NCBI RefSeq assembly: GCF_965279675.1
Contig: NZ_CBDIIJ010000002.1
Coordinates: 2,790,001 to 2,854,000 of the forward strand
Source: Mucisphaera sp965279675
GTDB lineage: Bacteria > Planctomycetota > Phycisphaerae > Phycisphaerales > Phycisphaeraceae
DNA: 64,000 nucleotides
Direction of reading: 5' to 3'
The notes below the pieces were generated by a model. That model made no database searches. It had not been told where the DNA came from and worked only from the letters and a program-made list of their open reading frames with translations. Positions within the stretch are counted from its first letter, which is position 1. Every line of letters begins with the position of its first letter. The position numbers and the translations under genes were made by a program. This document shows positions 50,011 through 57,349 of the stretch, in pieces.

Positions 50011-51456
50011 ATGTTTGAGCGTGTGTCTGGTTGGGGGTTGTCCCGGGGTTTGCGGCTTGGGCTTGTGATGGGGGTGGTTGGGTTGCTGGGGGGCGTGTGT
50101 TCTTCGGCGGCGGCGAGTGTCGAGGAGTTAAGGGCGCGGATTGGGGTGATTCTCAATGGGGTGGATCAGGCGGATATCACGGTGGCGGCGCGGGTGGTGG
50201 ACCTTGAGACGGGGCGGGTGATCTACGAGCAGAATGCGGATCGGCCGGTGAAGCCGGCGTCGAATCTGAAGTTGCTGGTGACGGCAGCGGCGTTGGATAA
50301 GTGGGGATCGGGGGCGAGGCTGGCTACGGATTTGTACGTGGCGGGTGATGATCTGGTGGTGGTGGGAACGGGTGACCCGGCGTTTGGTGATCTGACGATC
50401 ATGCAGGATCAGGGGCGGACGATGCTGGCGGGGTTTGATGACTGGGTGGACGCGTTGAAAGAGCGGGGGATTACCGAGATCAAAGGGGATCTGGTCTATA
50501 ACGATGGTGCGTTGGGTGACGAGTGGCTGAGCCCGACGTGGAGCCGGGGGAATCTGGTGCACTGGTATGGGGCGCCGTCGGCGGGGCTGAATCTGAACAA
50601 CAACTGCATCGATATCGTGGTGGAGCCGATCGAGGGGCGTGAGGATGGGGTGGGTCGGGTTAGTTATCTGCCAGAGGCGGCGATGATTCGGGTGGAGAAT
50701 CGGACGGGTGGGGAGGGGCGTCTGCGGGTGGACAAGGTGCCGGGGGAGCATGTGTACATCGTGACGGGGAAGGTGGAGCGGACGCGTACTTTTTATAAGC
50801 CGGTGGATGATCCCGGTCGGTTTTTCGCGGAGGCGCTCATGGCGCATCTGGCGCGGCGGGGGATTGATGTGAGGGGAGGTATCGTGGCCGGTTCCGAGTT
50901 AGCGGGTGCGTACACTCGTCTCGGCAGGCACGAGACTGACGTGGTTCCCGTGCTGCGGCGGATTAACAGTAATAGTCAGAACATGATGGCGGATGGGGTG
51001 TTGCGTATGATTTTCCCGGGGCAGACTTATCAGGAGGCGGGGTTGGGGTTGGTGGCGTATCTGGAGGAGGTGAAGGGGTTGCCTGTGGGTGGGGTGGAGG
51101 TTTGGGATGGGTCGGGGTTGTCGCATGACAATCGGGTGACGACGGGGTTTGTGTCGGAGTTGCTGGTGACGATGGCGGGGCATGAGGAGGCGGGGGTGTA
51201 TTACGACTCTCTGGCGATTGCTGGGGAGCGGGGGTCGCTACGGAATCGGATGAAGGCGGTGGCTGGGAAGGTTCAGGGGAAGACGGGTACGATTTCGGGG
51301 GTGCGGGCGAGCAGCGGGTATATCGAGACGGAGGAGGGTCGTCGGGTGGTGTATTCGCTGATTTACAACGACATTGCTTCGGGGAAGGCGGGGGCAGCGA
51401 TCGGGGCGATGGATGAAGTCTGTGTGCTGATTCAGGGGTGGGAGGCTTGGGATTGA
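50011..51456 (+). CDS. D-Ala-D-Ala carboxypeptidase/endopeptidase, PBP4 type (tandem paralog)
   Basis: A 481-residue PBP4-like enzyme. An N-terminal hydrophobic stretch (LGLVMGVVGLLGGVCSSAAA) is likely a signal peptide; the Cys at LGGVC could be a weak lipobox. Motifs: PASNLK (SxxK) near residue 88, SQN in NSNSQNMMADGV (SxN) near residue 330, and QGKTGTISGVRASSGYIETE (KTG) near residue 427. It is similar to the preceding gene along its whole length. It is shorter because the central domain is less elaborated. Probably works on the same murein substrate. ATG 50011, preceded by AAAGG. Confidence 0.9.
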   Translation: MFERVSGWGLSRGLRLGLVMGVVGLLGGVCSSAAASVEELRARIGVILNGVDQADITVAARVVDLETGRVIYEQNADRPVKPASNLKLLVTAAALDKWGSGARLATDLYVAGDDLVVVGTGDPAFGDLTIMQDQGRTMLAGFDDWVDALKERGITEIKGDLVYNDGALGDEWLSPTWSRGNLVHWYGAPSAGLNLNNNCIDIVVEPIEGREDGVGRVSYLPEAAMIRVENRTGGEGRLRVDKVPGEHVYIVTGKVERTRTFYKPVDDPGRFFAEALMAHLARRGIDVRGGIVAGSELAGAYTRLGRHETDVVPVLRRINSNSQNMMADGVLRMIFPGQTYQEAGLGLVAYLEEVKGLPVGGVEVWDGSGLSHDNRVTTGFVSELLVTMAGHEEAGVYYDSLAIAGERGSLRNRMKAVAGKVQGKTGTISGVRASSGYIETEEGRRVVYSLIYNDIASGKAGAAIGAMDEVCVLIQGWEAWD

Positions 51457-51515
51457 GGCCACGAGTGGTCTCGTCGATTCGTTCAAGCCTGATGTAATTT
51501 TCGTGTTTGCAGCAC

Positions 51516-51538
51516 AGCCGCGTCGATACGACGCGGCT
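51516..51538 (+). repeat. REP-like palindrome, family 2, copy 2
   Basis: AGCCGCGTCG, ATA loop, CGACGCGGCT: a perfect 10-bp stem in the PBP4-LdcA gap. Confidence 0.78.
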
Positions 51539-51568
51539 CGATCACGTGGTGGTTTCTGGTGGTGGCCA

Positions 51569-51642
51569 CGGACTTGTCAGGTCCGGGCTTATGTGTTGAG
51601 GAGGTTGCGCCGGATCTGTCGGGTCCGGGTTTATGTGTCGAG
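51569..51642 (+). repeat. Tandem 32-bp repeat (family 3) running into the LD-carboxypeptidase stop
   Basis: Two 32-bp units (51569-51600 and 51611-51642), 42 bp apart start to start, differ at five positions. Each contains a CGGAC/GTCCG-type palindrome and ends in TTATGTGTYGAG. The second unit includes the last three codons and TAA stop of the LD-carboxypeptidase gene (51631-51642). Confidence 0.75.
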
Positions 51643-52668
51643 CCAGTCCCAGTGGGTGAGGTTGAATTCGCCTTGGGGCGTGAGTTGGAAGGTGGCTCCG
51701 AGGGGAAGGGGTGCGAAGCCGGGGCCGTGGCCGACGGGGAGTCCGGCAGCGACGGGGATGCCGCGGTCACGGGCGGGGGCGACGAGGAGGTGTTCGAGGG
51801 CTTCGTCCTGTGTGACGTTGGGGCGGAGGGGTTTGATGCGCTCGGGTGGGAGGTGGGAGACGCCTTGTTCGGCGAGGGCGAGGAGTTCGGAAGGCTCGGG
51901 CGGGGTTTGGAGGCAGGATCCGGCTTCGTCTTTGCCGTTGGAGAAATCACCGAGGACGATTGCTGCGAGGTTGTCGTACCCCCCTGCCTGGATGATCTGG
52001 GTGACCATGGCGTCGAGTCGGTAGTGGTGTTCGTTGAGGTCTTCGAAGAAGAGGATCTTGCCGGCGATGGATTTGGGTTCCCAGGGGGTGCCGTAGATGG
52101 AATTCCAGACGGAGACGTTGCCGCCTACGACCGGGCCGGAGATGGGTTGGGATGGGGCGTCGGTGAGCCATCGGAGTTGGAGGCCGTCCCAGGCGCAGGG
52201 ATGGGCTTGGCCTTTGGCCCAGGCGATGGTGGTGTCGAATTCGGCGGGCGTCATGGTGTTGAAGCTGAGGGAAGCGGGCATGTTGGCGTGGAGGGTGTGG
52301 TAGTTCCAGTGGTCGGCGACGAAGGCGTGGAGGGCGGTGATGTCGGAGTAGCCGATGAGGAGCTTGCGGGGTGGGACGCCGTGCTTGTCGGATTTCTCTT
52401 TGAGCAGGGGCAGGAGCTTGGCGGCGCCGTAGCCGCCTCGGGCGCACCAGAGGATGTCGATGTCGGGGTTGCGGGCTGCGTCGTAGATGGCCTCGGCTCG
52501 GGCTCCGTCGGTGCCGGCGTGGAGGTACCAGGTTTGGCTGACCTGGTCGGCGACGGTGAGGGAGAAGCCTGCCTCGCGGATTCGGTTGAGGCCGAGTTCG
52601 AGTTCGACCTGGGGGACGACGGAGGATGGGGCGATGATGGCGACGCGGGTTTTGGGGGTCTGGGTCAT
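51631..52668 (-). CDS. Muramoyltetrapeptide LD-carboxypeptidase (S66 family)
   Basis: Removes the terminal D-Ala from murein tetrapeptides during recycling. The 345-residue protein has the S66 nucleophile Ser in LLIGYSDITALHAFVADHW near residue 110. The catalytic Glu is in ILFFEDLNEHHYRLDAMVTQ and the His in GLPVGHGPGFAPL. There is no signal peptide, in line with a cytoplasmic enzyme. The family also includes MccF, which detoxifies microcin C, but synteny with PBPs and an amidase favours murein recycling. The stop lies inside a 32-bp repeat. Confidence 0.9.
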   Translation of the reverse strand: MTQTPKTRVAIIAPSSVVPQVELELGLNRIREAGFSLTVADQVSQTWYLHAGTDGARAEAIYDAARNPDIDILWCARGGYGAAKLLPLLKEKSDKHGVPPRKLLIGYSDITALHAFVADHWNYHTLHANMPASLSFNTMTPAEFDTTIAWAKGQAHPCAWDGLQLRWLTDAPSQPISGPVVGGNVSVWNSIYGTPWEPKSIAGKILFFEDLNEHHYRLDAMVTQIIQAGGYDNLAAIVLGDFSNGKDEAGSCLQTPPEPSELLALAEQGVSHLPPERIKPLRPNVTQDEALEHLLVAPARDRGIPVAAGLPVGHGPGFAPLPLGATFQLTPQGEFNLTHWDWLDT

Positions 52669-52771
52669 GTGGACAGGGTACCGCAGGTTGCGCGTGGCGC
52701 GGGCGTGGTGGCGTGGCGGTGTGGGGGCCCTATCATTAGGTGTTCCCTGATTTTGTGAGGAATTTCCAGCG

Positions 52772-55720
52772 ATGATTCAGTCTGTGGCGACGGCTAAGCG
52801 GCGGTTTGATGTGGCGGCGATCGAGGCCGATCTGCGGGGGTCGGTTCGTGGGGATGTGATGACGGATGTGTTCAGTCGAGGGATTCATGCGACGGACGCT
52901 TCGCATTACCAGATCATGCCGACGTGCGTGGTGGTGCCGCTGGATGAGGCGGATTGTGTGGCGGCGGTGAAGGTGGCTCAGAAATACGGGCTGCCGGTGA
53001 CGGCTCGTGGTGCGGGAACGTCGCTGTCGGGTCAGACGCATGGTGTGGGGATGGTGCTGGATGTCTCTAAGCACATGGACCAGGTGCTGGAGGTGAATAC
53101 GGGGGAGCGGTGGGCACGGGTGCAGCCTGGTGTGGTACGGGATCGGTTGAATGCGCAGCTGAAGCCGGAGGGGCTGCACTTCGCGCCGGACCCGGCGACG
53201 GGGTCGCGGGCGACGGTGGGCGGGATCATCGGGAACAACTCGTCGGGGACGCGATCGATTCTGTACGGCAAGGCGCAGGAGAACCTGCTGGCTTGTCGGG
53301 TGCTGTTGTCGGACGGGACGGTGCTGGATCTGGATGGGTGTGACTGGGATCGGTGGTGCGAGAAGAGTGCGCGGGGGGACCGTGAGGGTGAGATCTATGC
53401 GGCGGTGGGTCGGATCATCGAGGCGAACCGGGATGAGATCGAGGCTCGGTTCCCGAAGGTGATGCGGAAGGTTGGGGGTTACAACCTGGACGCGTTTTTG
53501 AGTGATCCGGCGGAGGAGGGGTGGAATCTCAGCAATCTGATTGTGGGGTCCGAGGGGACGCTGGGGGTGTTGCTTGAGGCGAAGATCAAGCTGGTTGAGA
53601 ACCCGAAGGCGACAGCGCTGTGTGTGGTGCACTTTGAGGAACTGTTGCCGTCGCTGACCTCCCTGCCGGAGATGCTGAAGCATGGTCCTTCGGCGGTGGA
53701 GCTGCTGGATCATTTTGTGATCGACGAGGCGCTTCGTAATCCGGCGACGAAGCATCTGTGTCACTTCATTGAGGGCCATCCGAAGGCGGTGCAGATCGTT
53801 GAGTTTTATGGAGAGGACCAGGCGGATGCGGCGGCGCGGGCGGAGGCTTTTGCGCAGGCTATGAAGGAAGCGGGCGTTGGTTTTGCGCAGGCGGTTCGTC
53901 GTGATCCGAAGGAGATCGCTGAGGCCTGGGATGTGCGGAAACTGGGGTTGGGTTTGATCTCGAACACACCAGGGCCGCGGAAGGCGCTGGACTTTGTGGA
54001 TGATGCCTGTATTCCAGTGCATCATCTGGCGGAGTATGTGGAGCGGCTGCTGAAGGTTTGTGAGGAGGAGGGGACGCAGGCGGCGGTTTATGCGCACGCG
54101 TCGGTTGGGGTGCTGCACATCAAGCCGTTGATTGACCTGCATTATGAAGAAGAGCAGGCGCGGATGAAGCGGATTGCCTGGGCGGCGTTTGAGATGTGTA
54201 AGGAATATGGGGGGTCGTGGTCGGGTGAGCACGGGGATGGTCTGGTTCGGGGTGAGTTTGTGCGGCCGTTTTTTGGGGACCGGGTTTATTCGGCGTTCGA
54301 GGAGGTCAAGCGGGTTTTCGACCCGGACTGGCTGATGAATCCGAACAAGGTGCTGGATGCTCCGGCGATGACTGAGCACCTGCGATATGGCGAGGATTAC
54401 AGCCTGGATGTGATCCGGGAGACTGAGGCGAAGACGAACTATCACTATCGGGATCAGGGCGGGTTTGCGTTGGCGGTGGAGCAGTGCAACGGCGTGGGTG
54501 CTTGTCGGAAGGTGGGGTCGGGGACGATGTGTCCTTCTTATATGGCGACGAAGGATGAGGAGGCGTCGACGCGTGGTCGGGCGAATGCGCTTCGGATGGC
54601 GATGTCGGGTCAGCTTGGTCCGGAGGCGATGACGGACGAGCGGATGAAGGAGGTGCTGAGTCTTTGTCTGGCGTGCAAGGCGTGCAAGACGGAGTGTCCG
54701 AACTCGGTGGACATGGCGAAGATGAAGTCGGACGTGCTGCAGATGATGCACGACAAGCATGGTTTGCCTTTAGGGTATCGGCTGATGGGGGATTCGCCGA
54801 CGGCGGCGAAGTTGGTGTGTGGGCCGTTGGCACCGGTGGTGAATTTTGTGCAGGGCTTGTCGCCGTTCAAGTGGTTGCTGGAGAAACTGGCGGGGATTGA
54901 TGCGCGGCGGCCTACGCCCAAGTTTGCTTCGTGGTCGTTGCAGGGGTGGTTCAAGAAGCGTGGGGAGAGGGGGCAGCGTGCGACGCTTGGCGAGGTGGTG
55001 TTGTTTGACGATACGTATGCGAGTTACTTCGAGCCTTCGCAGGGGAAGGCGGCGGTGGGGCTGCTGGAGGCTTGCGGGTACCGGGTGACGCTGGCGCGGG
55101 CGGGGTGCTGTCAGCGGCCGCGTTTGTCGAAGGGGATGGTGAGGGCGGCGAAGCGGGATGGCGAGAAGACGCTGCGTAATCTGCTGCCTTATGCGGAGCA
55201 GGGGCTTCCGATTCTGTGTCTGGAGCCGAGTTGTGCGTCGTCGTTGTCGGATGATCTGCCTGATCTGATCGATGATGTGGAGCTTGGGAAGAAGGTTTCG
55301 CCTCGGGTGATGATGATCGATCAGTTCCTGGCGGCGGAGGCTGAGGCCGGGCGGCTGCCGGTGAGGCTGAAGGCGAAGTTCGACAAGCTGCTGTTGCATG
55401 GGCATTGTCATCAGAAGGCGATTCACGGGACGAAGGGGATGCACACCTTGCTCGAGCGGGCGGGTGATGTGTCGTTTTCGGAGGTGGATTCGGGTTGCTG
55501 CGGGATGGCTGGGTCGTTCGGGTATGAGGAATACAAGGTGTCTGAGGATGTGTACCGGCAGCGGCTGGGGCCGGCGGTGGAGGGGCGTGATGCTGGTACC
55601 GAGGTGGTGGCTTGTGGGATGTCGTGCCGGCACCAGATTTCCGACTTTAGTGGGGTGAAGGCGCATCACTGGGTGGAGGTGATGGAGGTCGAGCCTTTGG
55701 ATGAGACGAAGGGCTCGTGA
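52772..55720 (+). CDS. FAD-linked D-2-hydroxyacid/D-lactate dehydrogenase with Fe-S and CCG domains
   Basis: A 982-residue fusion of a GlcD-type flavoprotein and a GlcF-type iron-sulfur part. The FAD-binding PCMH domain covers about residues 40-240 (GLPVTARGAGTSLSGQTHGV, IGNNSSGTRSILYGK). The flavoprotein cap follows to about 540 (SGEHGDGLVRGEF). Two [4Fe-4S] ligand sets are CNGVGACRKVGSGTMCPSY and CLACKACKTECPNS near residues 575-650. Two CCG-type cysteine regions follow (LARAGCCQRP..., GHCHQ, DSGCCGMAGSFGY). The arrangement matches YdiJ/Dld-II-type enzymes that oxidise D-lactate or D-2-hydroxyglutarate and pass electrons to quinone. The substrate cannot be settled. Confidence 0.92.
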   Translation: MIQSVATAKRRFDVAAIEADLRGSVRGDVMTDVFSRGIHATDASHYQIMPTCVVVPLDEADCVAAVKVAQKYGLPVTARGAGTSLSGQTHGVGMVLDVSKHMDQVLEVNTGERWARVQPGVVRDRLNAQLKPEGLHFAPDPATGSRATVGGIIGNNSSGTRSILYGKAQENLLACRVLLSDGTVLDLDGCDWDRWCEKSARGDREGEIYAAVGRIIEANRDEIEARFPKVMRKVGGYNLDAFLSDPAEEGWNLSNLIVGSEGTLGVLLEAKIKLVENPKATALCVVHFEELLPSLTSLPEMLKHGPSAVELLDHFVIDEALRNPATKHLCHFIEGHPKAVQIVEFYGEDQADAAARAEAFAQAMKEAGVGFAQAVRRDPKEIAEAWDVRKLGLGLISNTPGPRKALDFVDDACIPVHHLAEYVERLLKVCEEEGTQAAVYAHASVGVLHIKPLIDLHYEEEQARMKRIAWAAFEMCKEYGGSWSGEHGDGLVRGEFVRPFFGDRVYSAFEEVKRVFDPDWLMNPNKVLDAPAMTEHLRYGEDYSLDVIRETEAKTNYHYRDQGGFALAVEQCNGVGACRKVGSGTMCPSYMATKDEEASTRGRANALRMAMSGQLGPEAMTDERMKEVLSLCLACKACKTECPNSVDMAKMKSDVLQMMHDKHGLPLGYRLMGDSPTAAKLVCGPLAPVVNFVQGLSPFKWLLEKLAGIDARRPTPKFASWSLQGWFKKRGERGQRATLGEVVLFDDTYASYFEPSQGKAAVGLLEACGYRVTLARAGCCQRPRLSKGMVRAAKRDGEKTLRNLLPYAEQGLPILCLEPSCASSLSDDLPDLIDDVELGKKVSPRVMMIDQFLAAEAEAGRLPVRLKAKFDKLLLHGHCHQKAIHGTKGMHTLLERAGDVSFSEVDSGCCGMAGSFGYEEYKVSEDVYRQRLGPAVEGRDAGTEVVACGMSCRHQISDFSGVKAHHWVEVMEVEPLDETKGS

Positions 55721-55813
55721 GTTTCGGCATAAATTGGCTTTGCTAACCGGATCTGAATGAGCTACCCGGTAGCATGTCATGCTTGGTTGATCCCCATTGA
55801 TGGAGACAGATAG

Positions 55814-57217
55814 ATGGTGAGTCTTGATCGGCGTGGTTTTCTGAAGGGTGCGGCGGCGGTATCGATGGGGTTTGCGGGTTTAGACCTGCTGTGCCGGACT
55901 TCGACGCCGGCGTTGGCGGCGGCGAGCGGGAACGCTGGGTATGGGCCGTTGATCCCGGATCCTGCGGGGATTCTGGCGCTGCCTGAGGGGTTTACGTATC
56001 GGGTGATCTCGAAGCTGGGCGAGACCATGGATGATGGTCTGCTGGTGCCGGGGATGCACGACGGGATGGCGGCGTTTGCGGGGCCGGACGGCAAGACGAT
56101 TGTGGTGCGGAATCACGAGATGCAGCCGACGCAGTTGGATCAGAGCCCGTTTGGGGCGGACGGGGCACTGCTTGGCAGGATTGATCGGTCGATGCTTTAT
56201 GACCCCGAAGCGCCGTGTCTGGGTGGGACGACGACGCTGGTTTACGACACGCGGACGGGTGAGTTGGAGCGGCATTTCCTGTCGCTGGGCGGGACGATTC
56301 GCAATTGTGCTGGTGGGCCGACGCCTTGGGGCAGTTGGATCACCTGTGAGGAGACGATCACGCAGGCTGGCGAGGGGTTTTCAAAGGATCACGGGTACAA
56401 CTTCGATGTGCCGGCGAGCGTGCTGCCGAAGCTGGTGAAGCCGGTAGCGCTGAAGGCGATGGGGCGGATGAACCACGAGGCGATTGCCGTCGATCCGCGG
56501 TCGGGGATTGTGTATCAGACGGAGGATCGCGGGGATGGTTTGATCTATCGGTTTATTCCGAATCGGCCGGGGCATCTGTCGGAGGGCGGGAAGCTGCAGG
56601 CCTTGGTGCTGAAAGACCATGCTTCGGCGGATACGTTCAACTACCGGAATCGGGATGGTTCGGCTCGGGGGCTGACGATTCCTGTGCGTGAGGCGATGGC
56701 CGTGACCTGGGTGGATGTCGAGAACGTGGAAGCGCCGAAGGATGACCTGCGGATGCAGGGATACAGCAAGGGGGCGGCGAGGTTTGCGCGGGGTGAGGGC
56801 ATGTGGTACGGGAACGACTCTGTGTTCTTTGCGTGTACGAGTGGCGGGTCGAAGCGTGGCGGGCAGGTGTTCCGTTATGTGCCGAGTCGTTTTGAGGGGC
56901 GTGCTGAGGAGGCGAGGTTCCCGGGTCGGCTGGAGCTTTACATCGAGCCGGATGATCCGGGTGTGCTGGATATGGCGGACAACCTGACGGTTTCGCCTTG
57001 GGGTGATGTGGTGATCTGTGAGGATGGTCACGACGAGCAGTTTGTGGTGGGCGTGACGCCCGGCGGGGCGGTGTACAAGCTGGCTCACAATGATCTGAGC
57101 AAGTCGGAGTTTGCGGGGGCGTGCTTCTCGCCTGACGGGACGACGATGTTTGTGAACATCCAGAAGCAGGGGCTGACGCTGGCGGTGACGGGGCCCTGGG
57201 AGAAGCGGGTCGGGTAG
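55814..57217 (+). CDS. PhoX-family (DUF839) phosphatase-like protein with Tat signal
   Basis: A 467-residue exported protein. The Tat motif DRRGFLKGAAAVSMGFAGLD starts at residue 5. The DUF839/PhoX beta-propeller follows. Family blocks include GFTYRVISKLGETMDDGLLV PGMHDGMAAFAG, VVRNHEMQP, GGTTTLVYDTRTGELERHFL, NCAGGPTPWGSWITCEET and GACFSPDGTTMFVNIQ. PhoX members are Ca/Fe-dependent alkaline phosphatases. The substrate of this one is not certain. It stands alone, followed by a palindromic REP copy. Confidence 0.9.
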   Translation: MVSLDRRGFLKGAAAVSMGFAGLDLLCRTSTPALAAASGNAGYGPLIPDPAGILALPEGFTYRVISKLGETMDDGLLVPGMHDGMAAFAGPDGKTIVVRNHEMQPTQLDQSPFGADGALLGRIDRSMLYDPEAPCLGGTTTLVYDTRTGELERHFLSLGGTIRNCAGGPTPWGSWITCEETITQAGEGFSKDHGYNFDVPASVLPKLVKPVALKAMGRMNHEAIAVDPRSGIVYQTEDRGDGLIYRFIPNRPGHLSEGGKLQALVLKDHASADTFNYRNRDGSARGLTIPVREAMAVTWVDVENVEAPKDDLRMQGYSKGAARFARGEGMWYGNDSVFFACTSGGSKRGGQVFRYVPSRFEGRAEEARFPGRLELYIEPDDPGVLDMADNLTVSPWGDVVICEDGHDEQFVVGVTPGGAVYKLAHNDLSKSEFAGACFSPDGTTMFVNIQKQGLTLAVTGPWEKRVG

Positions 57218-57245
57218 GTTTCTCGCGTTTTATGTTTTAAGGTCG

Positions 57246-57276
57246 TGTCCCAAGGCTTGCGCCTTGGGCTCGTGAA
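57246..57276 (+). repeat. REP-like element, family 1, copy D
   Basis: CCCAAGGC (57249-57256), TTGC loop, GCCTTGGG (57261-57268), followed by CTCGTGA. It lies between the PhoX-like and secretin genes. Same orientation as copy C. Confidence 0.8.
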
Positions 57277-57349
57277 CGTCATCTTGCGGCCTTCTCGATT
57301 CCCGCCAAGGATTTAACAGCAAGGCGCTGGAGCATCCGGGCGTTGCTGT

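Noticed and set aside
52736..54760. 674-codon minus-strand open frame
   Set aside because: It is antisense to the FAD/Fe-S dehydrogenase and is Arg/His/Pro-rich noise; the + strand carries unmistakable domains.
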